This document shows positions 27,223 through 36,180 of a stretch of 43,300 nt of DNA, in pieces (within the stretch, counting starts at the first letter, position 1; every line of letters begins with the position of its first letter). The translations under genes and the position numbers were made by a program. The notes under the pieces are model-generated. The model ran no database searches, was not told the origin of the DNA, and saw only the letters and a program-made list of their open reading frames with translations. This DNA comes from Actinomycetota bacterium (GTDB lineage: Bacteria > Actinomycetota > Actinomycetes > Actinomycetales > Microbacteriaceae), in assembly GCA_018268455.1 (NCBI GenBank), contig JAFDWM010000015.1, positions 1-43,300 on the forward strand. The letters run 5' to 3'.

Positions 27223-28518
27223 GTGAGCGCAGCGGGCGAGCGGCCTACGAAGGCGACGCTGACAGTAGGCGAGACGACCGCGGAGTTCCCGATCCTGCAG
27301 GGCACCGACGGGCACCCCAGCATCGACTTCTCCACCCTGACCAGGCAGACCGGCCACACCGGGCTGGACTACGGATTCGTGAACACGGCGTCGACGAAGT
27401 CGGCGATCACGTTCATCGACGGCGACCAGGGCATCCTGCGCTATCGCGGGTATCCGATCGAGCAGATCGCGAACACCTGCTCCTACCTGGAGATCGCCTG
27501 GCTGCTCATCTACGGAGAGCTGCCCACGGCCACCGAGCTGGCCGAGTTCGATGAGAAGATCCGCCGGCACACCCTGCTGCACGAGGATCTGAAGCACTTC
27601 TTCCAGGCGCTGCCCGACAACGCGCACCCCATGGCGGTGCTGTCCTCGGCGGTGGCCGCGCTCTCCACCTACTACGAGAACGAGTCGGACCCGCACAACC
27701 CCGAGCACGTCGAGCTGAACACCGTGCGCATGCTCGCCAAGCTGCCCGTGATCGCGGCGTACGCGCACAAGAAGAGTGTCGGTCAAGCGTTCCTCTACCC
27801 GGACAACTCGCTGAGCTTCGTGGACAACTTCCTCAAGCTCAACTTCGGCGTGCACAGCGAGCCGTACGAGATCAACCCGATCATGTCCAAGGCGCTCGAG
27901 CTGCTGCTCATCCTGCACGAGGACCACGAGCAGAACGCGTCCACCTCCACGGTGCGTCTGGTCGGATCCACCGGGGCGAACCAGTTCGCGTCGATCTCCG
28001 CGGGGATCCAGGCCCTCTCCGGGCCGCTGCACGGCGGTGCGAACGAGGCGGTGCTGACGATGCTCGCGCAGATCCGCGACTCCGGCCAGAGCATGCAGCG
28101 CTTCGTGGAGCGGGTCAAGAACAAGGAAGACGGCGTGAAGCTCATGGGCTTCGGCCACCGCGTCTACAAGAACTACGACCCGCGCGCCAAGCTCGTCAAG
28201 GCCGCGGCCGACAAGGTACTCTCCGAGCTCGGCGTCACGGATCCGCTGCTCGACCTCGCAAAGGAGCTCGAGGAGATCGCCCTCGCAGACGACTACTTCC
28301 AGGAGCGCCGACTGTACCCGAACGTCGACTTCTACACCGGCGTCATCTACAAGGCGATGGGCTTCCCGACCCGCATGTTCACGGTGCTGTTCGCGATCGG
28401 GCGGCTGCCGGGCTGGCTGGCGCAGTGGCGCGAGCTGAACCTCGACCCGCAGACCAAGATCGGCCGTCCGCAGCAGCTGTACACGGGGGCGCCGGAACGT
28501 CCGTTCACGCGCCCCTGA
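27223..28518 (+). CDS. gltA: Citrate synthase (type II)
   Basis: This 431-residue enzyme condenses oxaloacetate with acetyl-CoA to citrate, the first step of the TCA cycle. Marks are GFVNTASTKSAITFIDGDQGILRYRGYPIEQIA, the histidine in GPLHGGANEAVLTML, the GFGHRVYKNYDPRAK motif with the second catalytic histidine, and DYFQERRLYPNVDFYTGVIYKAMGFP with the catalytic aspartate. The length is normal for the hexameric bacterial form. AGGAGG precedes the GTG by seven bases. It is monocistronic. Confidence 0.97.
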   Translation: MSAAGERPTKATLTVGETTAEFPILQGTDGHPSIDFSTLTRQTGHTGLDYGFVNTASTKSAITFIDGDQGILRYRGYPIEQIANTCSYLEIAWLLIYGELPTATELAEFDEKIRRHTLLHEDLKHFFQALPDNAHPMAVLSSAVAALSTYYENESDPHNPEHVELNTVRMLAKLPVIAAYAHKKSVGQAFLYPDNSLSFVDNFLKLNFGVHSEPYEINPIMSKALELLLILHEDHEQNASTSTVRLVGSTGANQFASISAGIQALSGPLHGGANEAVLTMLAQIRDSGQSMQRFVERVKNKEDGVKLMGFGHRVYKNYDPRAKLVKAAADKVLSELGVTDPLLDLAKELEEIALADDYFQERRLYPNVDFYTGVIYKAMGFPTRMFTVLFAIGRLPGWLAQWRELNLDPQTKIGRPQQLYTGAPERPFTRP

Positions 28519-28523
28519 GCCGG

Positions 28524-28539
28524 CGCCGCTGAGGCGGCG
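28524..28539 (+). terminator. Short hairpin after gltA
   Basis: CGCCGC and GCGGCG pair around TGAG just after the stop. It is short and has no T-run; the palindromic repeat copy 3 lies just beyond and may share the job. Confidence 0.4.
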
Positions 28540-28580
28540 GCCCGGTGGCGTCTCCGGCGCGATCACCCGGCGCGATGAAT

Positions 28581-28659
28581 CGACCACGAGACTCCACCCT
28601 GGGCACGAGACTGCGGCGCGTGCCTGCAGTCTCGGTGCCCTGATGAAGTCTCGCGGTCA
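28581..28659. repeat. Palindromic repeat, copy 3
   Basis: Outer arms CGACCACGAGACT (28581-28593) and AGTCTCGCGGTC nearly match (one base differs). Inner arms CACGAGACTGC and GCAGTCTCGGTG pair except for one position. The right end CCTGATGAAGTCTCGCGG matches copy 1. It lies between the 3' ends of gltA and the helicase gene. Confidence 0.8.
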
Positions 28660-28684
28660 GAAGAGGGGCGGGATCGACGCAGGG

Positions 28685-30088
28685 TCAGCGCGCGGTCGGC
28701 GTGCCCTGGGGGCGCGACGAACGGCGGCGGCGACGGCGTGCGGGAGCCGCGGCCACCGCGTCGCCGATCGTCTGCATCGGGCGCTGTGCCTGGCCCTGAC
28801 GCGAGGGCTGCGCCTGACGCTGCTGTCCCTGGCGGGACTGTCCCTGGCGCTGACCCTGGGCGGCGGGCTTCTTCTTCGCCGGCTGCTGCTGCACGGGCTT
28901 CGGCGCGGGCTTCACGTACGGCGCCTTCTCGCCCACGAGCTTGGCCACGGTCGTCGCGGTCGGCGAGACCTGCTCGATGTCGGCACGGATCTGCGCCTTG
29001 CGCAGCAGATCCTTCACGTCGCGGCGCTGCTCGGGCACGAGCACGGTCACGACCGTGCCGGCGGCGCCGGCACGGGCGGTGCGCCCCGAACGGTGCAGGT
29101 ACGCCTTGTGCTCCGCGGGCGGATCCACGTGCACGACGAGGTCCACGTCGTCGACGTGCACCCCGCGCGCGGCCACGTCGGTCGCGACGAGAACCCGCAC
29201 GCCGCCGTCGGCGGGGTCGGCCGAGAACGCCGCGAGGTTGCGCTCACGCGCGCCCTGCGACAGGTTGCCGTGCAGGTCGACCGCCGGCATGCCGGCCGTG
29301 GTGAGCACCTTGGCGAGCTTCTTGGCCTGGTGCTTGGTGCGGGTGAACAGGATCCGCCGACCGACGCCTGCGGCCAGGGTCTGCACGAGCTCCTTCTTCG
29401 CGTCGGCGTCGGCGACCTCGAGCACTCGGTGCGTCATCTCGCCGACCGGCACGCTCGCCTCGTCGACCTCGTGGCTGACCGGGTTCGACAGGAACCGGCG
29501 CGCGAGCACATCGATGCCGTTGTCGAGCGTCGCACTGAAGAGCAGCCGCTGACCGCCCTTCGGGGTCGCGTTCAGGATGCGGGTGACGCCGGGCAGGAAG
29601 CCCAGGTCGGCCATGTGGTCGGCCTCGTCGAGCACGGTGACGGCGATCTCGTCGAGGTGCACGACGCCCTGCTTCATGAGGTCCTCGAGGCGGCCGGGGC
29701 AGGCCACGACGATGTCGACACCGCGGCGCAGCGCCTCTTCCTGCGGGCGCTGGCTGACACCGCCGAACACCGTGGTCACGCGCAGCCCGGCGGCCTTGGC
29801 GAGGGGGCTGATGGTCGCGGCGATCTGGGAGGCCAGCTCGCGCGTCGGGGCGAGCACGAGACCGCGCGGGTGCTGCGGGCGTGCCTTGACGCCGGTGAGG
29901 CGGGTGACGAGCGGAATCGCGAAGGCGAGGGTCTTGCCGCTGCCGGTGCGGCCGCGGCCGAGCAGGTCCCGGCCGGCGAGCGCGTCCGGCAGGGTGTCCT
30001 GCTGGATCGGGAAGGCTTCGGTCTTGCCGTCGGCGGCGAGCACCGCGGCGAGGTCGGCGGGAACGCCGAGATCGAGGAAGGAAGGCAT
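28685..30088 (-). CDS. DEAD-box ATP-dependent RNA helicase (RhlE/DeaD type)
   Basis: This 467-residue helicase unwinds RNA, probably for ribosome assembly or mRNA turnover. All motifs are present in order: Q motif EAFPIQQDTLP, Walker A GRGRTGSGKT, PTRELASQI, VLDEADHMADLGF, SATL, the ARG motif ATDVAARGVHVDDVD, and HRSGRTARAGAAG. The C terminus (about residues 375-467) is a basic, Gln/Arg-rich tail (QGQRQGQSRQGQQRQ) that probably binds RNA. The ATG at 30088 is chosen because MPSFLDLGVP begins the fold; an ATG 81 bases upstream adds an unlikely stretch. The leader is long, about 150 bases, as in many cold-induced helicases. Confidence 0.93.
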   Translation of the reverse strand: MPSFLDLGVPADLAAVLAADGKTEAFPIQQDTLPDALAGRDLLGRGRTGSGKTLAFAIPLVTRLTGVKARPQHPRGLVLAPTRELASQIAATISPLAKAAGLRVTTVFGGVSQRPQEEALRRGVDIVVACPGRLEDLMKQGVVHLDEIAVTVLDEADHMADLGFLPGVTRILNATPKGGQRLLFSATLDNGIDVLARRFLSNPVSHEVDEASVPVGEMTHRVLEVADADAKKELVQTLAAGVGRRILFTRTKHQAKKLAKVLTTAGMPAVDLHGNLSQGARERNLAAFSADPADGGVRVLVATDVAARGVHVDDVDLVVHVDPPAEHKAYLHRSGRTARAGAAGTVVTVLVPEQRRDVKDLLRKAQIRADIEQVSPTATTVAKLVGEKAPYVKPAPKPVQQQPAKKKPAAQGQRQGQSRQGQQRQAQPSRQGQAQRPMQTIGDAVAAAPARRRRRRSSRPQGTPTAR

Positions 30089-30185
30089 GGAGGTCTCCAG
30101 GGCCGGAACGCCGACCACGTCTGGGCGTCGCGATGGACGCATGAGGTCGCCGCTCCAGAACCGGATCACGAGGGGGAGCTGGAGC

Positions 30186-30248
30186 TCCGCGCCCAGGGAA
30201 CCGGGAAGGCGACGAGATGCCGGAAGATCCGACGTCTCATCTATTGTA
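30186..30248 (-). promoter_or_regulatory. Probable -10 and structured leader of the helicase gene
   Basis: On the minus strand TACAAT (complement of 30243-30248) is one base from consensus. The transcript would start near 30236 and run about 150 bases before the ATG. Within it a small stem (CGGA with TCCG around TCT) is enclosed by GATGAGA and its complement with one wobble. No clear -35. Long structured leaders on helicase genes often serve temperature or autoregulation. Confidence 0.45.
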
Positions 30249-30303
30249 CCGGCTTTCCCTGGGTGCTCCGGTCGTGGCCGGCAGTCCGCTCCGCTCGTGA
30301 TGG

Positions 30304-31704
30304 TCAGTCCGCGGCGACGAGCTCGGGGACGGTGAGGGTCTCGGTCGCGGGACGAGGGCGGATCCGCACAGCCCAGACGAGCACCCCCGCGGCGAGCGTG
30401 CAGGCGGCCACCAGCGCCCAGGCCAGGGCGAAGCCGGATGCGGATCCGTGCGGGGTCGCCCCGAAGACGATCGCACCGGTCGCGGCGGATCCGATCGCGG
30501 ATCCGATCGTGCGCAGGTTCGCGTTCACGCCGGTCGCGACACCGGTGCTCGAGGCGGGAACCCCCTGCACGACGATCGCGGCGGACGCGGCATAGGCGAG
30601 CCCGCAGCCGATGCCGAACCCTGCACCCGCGACGGCGAGCTGCCAGGCCGAGGCATGCGCGAGCGCGGCGGACGCGGCGGAGAGGCCCATGAACACAGCA
30701 CCGGCGGCGAGCATGGCTCGCAGCGAGATCAGCCGGCTGATCGCGCCGGCCGCGAAGCCGATCCCGCTCATCCCGATCAGCATCGGAACGAGAGCAAGCC
30801 CCGCGTCACGCACCGAGAGGCCCGTTCCGCCCGCGGAGGCGGAGAGCTCCAGGAACTGCGGCAGGTACCCCCAGAACGCGAACACCCCCGCGCCGATGAG
30901 CAGCGCGGCCGCGTTCGCCGGCCAGATCGCCGGCGACGTCATGAGGCGCAGGTCGACGAGCGGCTCGGCCGAGCGCAGCTCCGACAGGATCCACCCGGCG
31001 AAGGCGAGGACGGCCAGTGCGAAGAACGCGAGCGTCGCGGGAGAGCTCCAGCCCCAGCGTGCACCGGTGCTGAGCGGCACCAGCAGCGCCACCAGCCAGG
31101 CGGACAGGAGGAGGGAGGAGCGGGTGTTCACGCGGCCGACGGCGCGGGCGCCGCTGTCGCGCACGAGCACGACCGTGAGCAGTGCGCCGAGCAGCGCGAC
31201 GAGGAACGGCACGGCGAAGGTGCCGCGCCAGCCGACCAGGTCGGCGAGGGGGCCGGCGAGCACGGTGCCCGCCGCTCCGCCGATGCCGATCACCGCGCTC
31301 AGCACGCCGATGGCGCCGGTGACGCGCTCACGGGGGAGCGCGTCGCGCAGCAGCCCGTATGCGAGCGGGAACAGTGCGCCGCCGACGCCCTGCAGCACCC
31401 GACCGAGGATGAGCACGGTGAGGTTCGGGGCGATGGCGGCGACCACGTCGCCCAGCGCGACGATGCCGAGCGTGACGAGGAAGGTGGTGCGCCGCCCGCG
31501 CAGGTCGCCCACGCGGCCGAGGGTCGGAGTCGCGACGGCGGCCGCGATGAGCCAGGCCGTGTTCGTCCAGCCCGCGGCATCGGCCGTGACGCCGAATTCG
31601 GCTTGCACGAGTGGGACGAGCGGGATGACGAGGTTCTGCAGAAGAGCGATGGAGGAGACCGCGACCGCGATCGCGACCAGGATCACGGTGGATGAACGGG
31701 ACAT
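30304..31704 (-). CDS. MFS transporter, DHA2-like multidrug exporter
   Basis: This 466-residue proton-driven exporter shows about 14 hydrophobic segments, fitting the DHA2 class. Family marks are WLIAAAVATPTLGRVGDLRGRRTTF (motif A, near residue 51), ILGRVLQGVGGALFPLAYGLLRD (motif B), and GIGGAAGTVLAGPLADLVGWRGTF (motif C). Drug or metabolite export is the class role; the substrate is unknown. AGGGAAC precedes the ATG. The divergent TetR regulator and the operator pair in between make local repression likely. Confidence 0.93.
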   Translation of the reverse strand: MSRSSTVILVAIAVAVSSIALLQNLVIPLVPLVQAEFGVTADAAGWTNTAWLIAAAVATPTLGRVGDLRGRRTTFLVTLGIVALGDVVAAIAPNLTVLILGRVLQGVGGALFPLAYGLLRDALPRERVTGAIGVLSAVIGIGGAAGTVLAGPLADLVGWRGTFAVPFLVALLGALLTVVLVRDSGARAVGRVNTRSSLLLSAWLVALLVPLSTGARWGWSSPATLAFFALAVLAFAGWILSELRSAEPLVDLRLMTSPAIWPANAAALLIGAGVFAFWGYLPQFLELSASAGGTGLSVRDAGLALVPMLIGMSGIGFAAGAISRLISLRAMLAAGAVFMGLSAASAALAHASAWQLAVAGAGFGIGCGLAYAASAAIVVQGVPASSTGVATGVNANLRTIGSAIGSAATGAIVFGATPHGSASGFALAWALVAACTLAAGVLVWAVRIRPRPATETLTVPELVAAD

Positions 31705-31762
31705 GAGTTCCCTTTCGGGGCCGTGCGAAGCGGCCGGACCTGGAATTCGGGGGATGTGCAGG

Positions 31763-31768
31763 AGTAAA
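31763..31768 (-). promoter_or_regulatory. Possible -10 of the MFS gene
   Basis: TTTACT on the minus strand stands 59 bases before the MFS start. The palindromes at 31780-31829 lie just upstream, over the -35 zone. Confidence 0.35.
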
Positions 31769-31787
31769 GTGGGAGTGGACCTCCGAA

Positions 31788-31829
31788 CGGAGGGACCCTC
31801 CGGATTGAGAGTACCGGAGGGCCCCTCCG
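31788..31829. promoter_or_regulatory. Two 15-bp palindromes between MFS and TetR genes, probable TetR operators
   Basis: CGGAGGGNCCCTCCG occurs twice, at 31788-31802 (centre A) and 31815-31829 (centre C), 27 bases apart start to start. A further CCTCCG half-site (31780-31785) faces the first. Both palindromes are perfect. The spacing and intergenic position suit two TetR dimers repressing the exporter and the regulator itself. Confidence 0.75.
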
Positions 31830-31868
31830 CTTCGCAAGAGGTGATCTGACTTTTCCTGGAGGAGTGCG

Positions 31869-32459
31869 ATGAGCACCGTGGCGACCGCCGCCGGCGCCGA
31901 GGCGAGGCCCGTGCCCACGTTGGCTGCCCGCCGCCCGCGTCGCGCAGACGCCGCGCGCAATTTCGACGCTCTCCTCGACGCGGGGCGCGAGGCGTTCGCG
32001 GTGGATGGACCGGGGGCCTCCCTCGAGGACATCGCGCGCAGGGCGGGTGTGGGCATCGGCACCCTGTACCGCAACTTCGCGACGCGCGACGACCTCATCG
32101 AGACGATCTACCTCGGTGAGATCGAGCAGCTCATCCGCGCCGCGCACGACGTCGCCGGAGGCGAGCCGTGGCCGGCGCTGCGCGCCTGGCTGGACCGCTT
32201 CATCGACTACGTCGGCACCAAGCACGTGCTGCTGGCGGGGTTGAACGGCGCCTCGACCGTCTTCGCTGACTGCCGCGCGAGCATGATGGCGGCGGGCGCA
32301 CCGTTGCTCGAGCGTGCGCAGCAGGCCGGTCTGGTCAAGCCCGAGCTGAGCATCGGCGACGTGGTGAAGCTGGTCTCGGCGGTCACCGCGGTGGTCGTCG
32401 ACGACGACGCGCAGCGTCAGCGACTCATCGATCTCGCGATCGGCTCGATCCGCGCCTGA
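31869..32459 (+). CDS. TetR-family transcriptional regulator
   Basis: This 196-residue protein has an N-terminal helix-turn-helix (about residues 27-72; ALLDAGREAFAVDGPGASLEDIARRAGVGIGTLYRNFATRDDLIETIY) and a helical ligand-binding C-terminal domain. It is divergent from the MFS exporter, with the paired palindromes between, so it most likely represses the exporter until an inducer binds. GGAGGAG precedes the ATG. The protein is of normal length and complete. Confidence 0.93.
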   Translation: MSTVATAAGAEARPVPTLAARRPRRADAARNFDALLDAGREAFAVDGPGASLEDIARRAGVGIGTLYRNFATRDDLIETIYLGEIEQLIRAAHDVAGGEPWPALRAWLDRFIDYVGTKHVLLAGLNGASTVFADCRASMMAAGAPLLERAQQAGLVKPELSIGDVVKLVSAVTAVVVDDDAQRQRLIDLAIGSIRA

Positions 32460-32468
32460 CGATCACCG

Positions 32469-32481
32469 GGGCTCGCAGCCC
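32469..32481. terminator. Weak hairpin between convergent TetR and dapD genes
   Basis: GGGCT and AGCCC form a 5-bp stem around CGC in the 36-base gap between the two stops. It may stop both transcripts, but the stem is short. Confidence 0.3.
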
Positions 32482-32495
32482 GGGATCACCGGGAG

Positions 32496-33428
32496 TCAGG
32501 CGTGCAGGGCCTCGTTGAGGGTGACCCCGACGCCGGCCCGGCGCACGGCCTCGACAGCGCCGGAGAGCGAATTGCGCCGGAACAGGATCCCGTTCTCCCC
32601 GCTCAGGTCGGCACCCTTCACGACAGGCCTGCCGCCGTCGGCGAGCGGGGCGCCGTCGGCGAGCACGATCTTGGTGCCCGCGGTCACGTAGAGACCCGCC
32701 TCGACGATGCAGTCGTCACCCAGCGAGATGCCGATGCCGGCGTTCGCGCCGAGCAGAGTGCGGGCGCCGATCGAGACGCGGTGCGTACCCCCGCCCGACA
32801 GCGTGCCCATGATCGAGGAGCCGCCGCCTATGTCGGAGCCGTCGCCCACGACGACGCCCTGCGAGATGCGGCCCTCGACCATCGAGGCGCCCAGCGTGCC
32901 GGCGTTGAAGTTCACGAAACCCTCGTGCATGACGGTGGTGCCGGGCGCCAGGTGGGCGCCGAGTCGCACGCGGGACGCGTCGGCGATGCGCACGCCCTCG
33001 GGGAGCACATAGTCGGTGAGACGCGGGAACTTGTCGACGCCGGAGATCTGGATCCCGGCCCGCTGCAGCGCCGGGCGCAGCCGTGCCGCATCGGCCGGCA
33101 GCATCGGGCCGGCACTGGTCCAGGCGATGTTCGGGAGGTGACGGAAGATGCCGTCGAGGTTCAGCTCATTGGGACGCACCAGCAGGTGCGAGAGCGCGTG
33201 CAGGCGAAGATAGGCGTCGGCGGTCGATGCCGGAGCGGCGTCGAGGTCGATCGACAGCTGCACGGCCTGGACCGTCACCGCGCGTCGCTCGTCGGGACCG
33301 GTGAGGGCGCTGAGGTCGGAGGGCTGCACGGGCGCGGTGCCGATCTCCGCGAACCAGGCGTCCAGGACCGTGCCGTCGGCGGCGATGGTGGTCAGGCCGG
33401 AACCGAAGATCGTGCGGGCGTCGCTCAT
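32496..33428 (-). CDS. dapD: Tetrahydrodipicolinate N-succinyltransferase
   Basis: This 310-residue enzyme transfers succinyl from succinyl-CoA to tetrahydrodipicolinate, starting the succinylase branch of lysine/diaminopimelate synthesis. The C-terminal half (from about residue 150) is a left-handed beta-helix with hexapeptide repeats ([64 protein letters not shown]), matching the actinobacterial DapD type (M. tuberculosis Rv1201c). It is divergent from dapE with only 64 bases between the starts. GATAGC lies eight bases before the ATG. Confidence 0.95.
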   Translation of the reverse strand: MSDARTIFGSGLTTIAADGTVLDAWFAEIGTAPVQPSDLSALTGPDERRAVTVQAVQLSIDLDAAPASTADAYLRLHALSHLLVRPNELNLDGIFRHLPNIAWTSAGPMLPADAARLRPALQRAGIQISGVDKFPRLTDYVLPEGVRIADASRVRLGAHLAPGTTVMHEGFVNFNAGTLGASMVEGRISQGVVVGDGSDIGGGSSIMGTLSGGGTHRVSIGARTLLGANAGIGISLGDDCIVEAGLYVTAGTKIVLADGAPLADGGRPVVKGADLSGENGILFRRNSLSGAVEAVRRAGVGVTLNEALHA

Positions 33429-33436
33429 GCCTCCAC

Positions 33437-33442
33437 GCTATC
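33437..33442 (-). promoter_or_regulatory. -10-like element of dapD
   Basis: GATAGC on the minus strand, eight bases before the ATG. Any transcript would have almost no leader, although GGAG lies in the gap. Confidence 0.35.
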
Positions 33443-33480
33443 GAACCCGCACCCCCAGGTTCGCCTTCGTGACGCGCCGC

Positions 33481-33486
33481 TAGGCT
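33481..33486 (+). promoter_or_regulatory. -10 element of dapE, leaderless arrangement
   Basis: TAGGCT, then GGGCCC, then the ATG at 33493. It matches the ferredoxin promoter (TAGACT GGGCCC GTG) at all but one base of the element. Confidence 0.5.
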
Positions 33487-33492
33487 GGGCCC

Positions 33493-34566
33493 ATGCCGCT
33501 CGATCTCACCGCGACCTCTGCGGATATCACCCGCGCGATCTGCGATATCCCCAGCGTCTCCGGATCCGAGAAGCCGCTCGCCGATCTCATCGAGCAGGCG
33601 GTGCGGGATATCCCGCACCTCGAGGTGATCCGCGAGGGCGACACGATCATCGCCCGCACGGCTCTCGGCCGGGCCTCGCGCGTGGTCATCGCCGGCCACA
33701 TCGACACCGTGCCGATCAACGGCAATCTCCCGGTGCGGGAGGTGCAGTTCGACGGCGAAGCGCACCTGTGGGGGCGGGGCACCGTCGACATGAAGGCGGG
33801 TGTCGCCGTGCAGCTGCGGCTCGCCGCGGAGCTGGTCGCCCCGGCCGTCGACATCACCTGGATCTGGTACGACAACGAAGAGGTCGAGGCCTCGCGAAAC
33901 GGCCTCAAGCGCGTCGCCGATCGCCGGCCCGATCTGCTCGCCGCCGATTTTGCGATCCTCGGCGAGCCGTCCGGCGGCGAGGTCGAGGGCGGCTGCAACG
34001 GCACCCTCCGCGCCGTGGTGCGTACGAGCGGCGTGCGGGCGCACTCCGCCCGCGCCTGGATGGGCGAGAACGCGATCCATCGCGCGGCGCCGATCCTCGC
34101 GCGTCTCGCCGAGTACCGGCCGCGTGAGATCGCGGTCGACGGCCTGGACTATCGCGAGGGTCTGAACGCCGTCCGCATCAGCGGGGGAGTGGCGGGCAAC
34201 GTCATCCCCGACGCCTGCGAGGTCGAGGTCAACTACCGGTTCGCCCCGAGCCGCTCGGCCGACGAGGCCGAGGAGCATGTGCGCAACGTGTTCGCCGGAT
34301 TCGTGGTCGAGATCACCGATGTCGCCGAGGGTGCCCGGCCGGGCCTGGACGCGCCGATCGCACAGGAGTTCGTCGCGGCGGTGGGTGCCACGCCGAAGCC
34401 GAAGTACGGCTGGACCGACGTCGCCCGCTTCTCCGCCCTCGGGATTCCGGCGGTCAACTACGGCCCGGGGGATCCGCACCTCGCCCATCACGACGAGGAG
34501 CGCGTGCCGATCGCGCAGATCGTCGCCACGGAGCAGGGTCTGCGCTCCTGGCTGAGCGGTGTCTGA
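33493..34566 (+). CDS. dapE: Succinyl-diaminopimelate desuccinylase
   Basis: This 357-residue M20 metallopeptidase removes succinate from N-succinyl-L,L-diaminopimelate. Zinc-binding and catalytic residues are visible: GHIDTVP (first His, then the general acid Asp), GTVDMKAG (bridging Asp), NEEVEA (general base and a Glu), the [15 protein letters not shown] segment, and the C-terminal [16 protein letters not shown] with the last His. The length is normal. Together with dapC and dapD this gives three of the succinylase-branch enzymes in the window. The next gene starts inside its last codons. Confidence 0.95.
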   Translation: MPLDLTATSADITRAICDIPSVSGSEKPLADLIEQAVRDIPHLEVIREGDTIIARTALGRASRVVIAGHIDTVPINGNLPVREVQFDGEAHLWGRGTVDMKAGVAVQLRLAAELVAPAVDITWIWYDNEEVEASRNGLKRVADRRPDLLAADFAILGEPSGGEVEGGCNGTLRAVVRTSGVRAHSARAWMGENAIHRAAPILARLAEYRPREIAVDGLDYREGLNAVRISGGVAGNVIPDACEVEVNYRFAPSRSADEAEEHVRNVFAGFVVEITDVAEGARPGLDAPIAQEFVAAVGATPKPKYGWTDVARFSALGIPAVNYGPGDPHLAHHDEERVPIAQIVATEQGLRSWLSGV

Positions 34567-35833
34567 CGTCGCCGCCGCGGCCGTGCGGAATCGGCGCCGC
34601 CGTCTCGCCCGGCTGCCGCGGTGGGCGGCGCGCACGTATTCGCGCACGCCGCGCTGGGTGGGGATCCTGGCGATCTACACCGTCTCCCGTGTGATCACGA
34701 CCGCACTCTTCGTCTTCGCCACCACGCTGTCGGCGACGACCTTCGGCTCGCGGTTCGCCGGGGATCCGTCGCTCGCGTCCTATGTGACGGGCTGGGACGG
34801 GCAGTGGTACTGGCTCATCGGCGTGAGCGGATATCCGACGACGCTGCCCCTCGGCCCTGACGGACACATCACGCAGAACGCGTGGGCCTTCCTGCCGGTG
34901 TACCCGTGGCTCTCTCGCGCGATCGGCGAGCCCCTGCAGAACTGGGGGGCGGGCGCGCTGATCGTGTCTCTCGTCGCCGGCTACCTGTGCTGCCTGGTGC
35001 TGTTCCGGATGATGCGCCCGCGCATCGGACGGATGGCGGCCGTGTGGACGGTCGTGTTCTTCTCGGCAGGCCCGCTCGGCGCACTGTTCCAGGTCGGCTA
35101 CGCCGAGGTGCTGAACCTGCTGTTCCTGCTGCTCGCGCTGGACGGCCTGCAGCGGCGCCGCTACGTGCGGCTGTATCCGCTCATCGTGCTGATGGGCTTC
35201 ACCCGTCCCGGCGTGCTCGCGTTCTCCCTGATGCTCGGTCTCATGCTGGTGCTGCGTATCGTACGCCGCCGGCAGGATCCGCTCGCCTCGCGCGAGATCA
35301 CCCACTACCTCGCGCTGGGGGCGCTGAGCGTTGCGGTGGGCTTCGCGTGGCAGGTCATCGCGGGGATCGCGACCGGCGTGCCGAACGCCTACCTGGAGAC
35401 CGAGCTGAGCTGGCGCGGGTTCTGGATGCCGCTGGACGGCAAGGTGCCCGTATTCTCGCCCTTCGAGGGGTGGCTGACCGCCGCGCCTTATTGGGCGCGC
35501 GTGATGGGCCTGCCGAGCTGGGTGGGACCGGTCGCGCTGGCCGTGCTCGTTCTGCTTTTCGCCGCCATCCTCCTTTTCGGCCCGGGCGTGCGCCGGCTGG
35601 GGCCGGAGATCCGCCTTTACAGCGCGAGCTATGCGCTCTACCTGCTCGCGGTGTTCTTCCCGCAGTCCAGCACCCTGCGCCTGATGTTCCCGCTCGCCCC
35701 GCTCTGGGGCGGCGTGGGCTGGCGCCGATCGTGGTGGCTGCGCGGCGCGGTGCTCCTCGCATGCATCGCGTTGCAGTGGGTGTGGATCGCGAACGTGTAC
35801 GGCTCCGCCGACAACTTCTGGCGCGTGCCCTGA
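34559..35833 (+). CDS. PIG-V-like mannosyltransferase family membrane protein
   Basis: This 424-residue integral membrane protein has about ten hydrophobic segments and the marker [15 protein letters not shown] near residues 79-93, like the luminal/extracellular loop of PIG-V-type polyprenol-phosphate-mannose-dependent enzymes. A conserved Tyr/Pro-rich region ([11 protein letters not shown]) follows. Such actinobacterial proteins are predicted to add mannose to lipids or glycoproteins. The basic N terminus ([13 protein letters not shown]) would be cytoplasmic. Its GTG overlaps dapE by eight bases, so it is translationally coupled to it. The acceptor is unknown. Confidence 0.85.
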   Translation: MSDVAAAAVRNRRRRLARLPRWAARTYSRTPRWVGILAIYTVSRVITTALFVFATTLSATTFGSRFAGDPSLASYVTGWDGQWYWLIGVSGYPTTLPLGPDGHITQNAWAFLPVYPWLSRAIGEPLQNWGAGALIVSLVAGYLCCLVLFRMMRPRIGRMAAVWTVVFFSAGPLGALFQVGYAEVLNLLFLLLALDGLQRRRYVRLYPLIVLMGFTRPGVLAFSLMLGLMLVLRIVRRRQDPLASREITHYLALGALSVAVGFAWQVIAGIATGVPNAYLETELSWRGFWMPLDGKVPVFSPFEGWLTAAPYWARVMGLPSWVGPVALAVLVLLFAAILLFGPGVRRLGPEIRLYSASYALYLLAVFFPQSSTLRLMFPLAPLWGGVGWRRSWWLRGAVLLACIALQWVWIANVYGSADNFWRVP

Positions 35834-35904
35834 ACCACGTCCTCGATGAGGATGCTCGTGACCGGGCGCTCACAGCGCGCGGCAAGCGGTGTCCCAGCAC
35901 CTAC

Positions 35905-35910
35905 TAAGAT
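35905..35910 (+). promoter_or_regulatory. Probable -10 of the DUF3117 gene
   Basis: TAAGAT stands 36 bases before the start, which would give a leader of about 29 bases that carries the AAAGGGAG ribosome-binding site. No -35 is evident. Confidence 0.4.
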
Positions 35911-35945
35911 GGAGCTGTAGACCACCGAGGAAAGGGAGCACCGCG

Positions 35946-36119
35946 ATGGCAGCGATGAAGCCGAGGACCGGCGACGGACCCATGGAGGCCGTGAAGGAGG
36001 GCCGGCTGATCATCGTGCGCGTTCCGCTCGAAGGCGGCGGGCGCCTCGTCGTCTCCGTGAACGACGCCGAGGCGAAGGAGCTTCACGACGTGCTGAGCGC
36101 CGTCGTGCCAGCCGCCTGA
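35946..36119 (+). CDS. DUF3117 small conserved actinobacterial protein
   Basis: This 57-residue protein matches the DUF3117 family, a short protein confined mostly to actinobacteria: MAAMKPRTGDGPMEAVKEGR at the start, then IIVRVPLEGGGRLVVSVNDAEAKELHDVLSAVV. Its function is not known. A GTG 57 bases upstream would add an unrelated leader; the ATG here has AAAGGGAG in front and fits the family start. A strong terminator follows, so it is a single-gene transcript. In M. tuberculosis a member (Rv1211, from memory) lies between dapE and the O-methyltransferase. Confidence 0.93.
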   Translation: MAAMKPRTGDGPMEAVKEGRLIIVRVPLEGGGRLVVSVNDAEAKELHDVLSAVVPAA

Positions 36120-36136
36120 CGCACGATCCGAAACTT

Positions 36137-36164
36137 CGAAAGGCCCGCCTCGGCGGGCCTTTCG
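36137..36164. terminator. Terminator after the DUF3117 gene
   Basis: CGAAAGGCCCGCC (36137-36149) and GGCGGGCCTTTCG (36152-36164) form a perfect 13-bp stem around TC (a larger loop forms in practice). It is followed by TCTTTC. It also stands at the end of the convergent O-methyltransferase gene. Confidence 0.9.
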
Positions 36165-36180
36165 TCTTTCCCGCGCCGGC

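Noticed and set aside
35866-35878. A GCGCT-CAC-AGCGC hairpin after the PIG-V-like gene as a terminator
   Set aside because: The stem is only five bases with no T-run; too weak to call.
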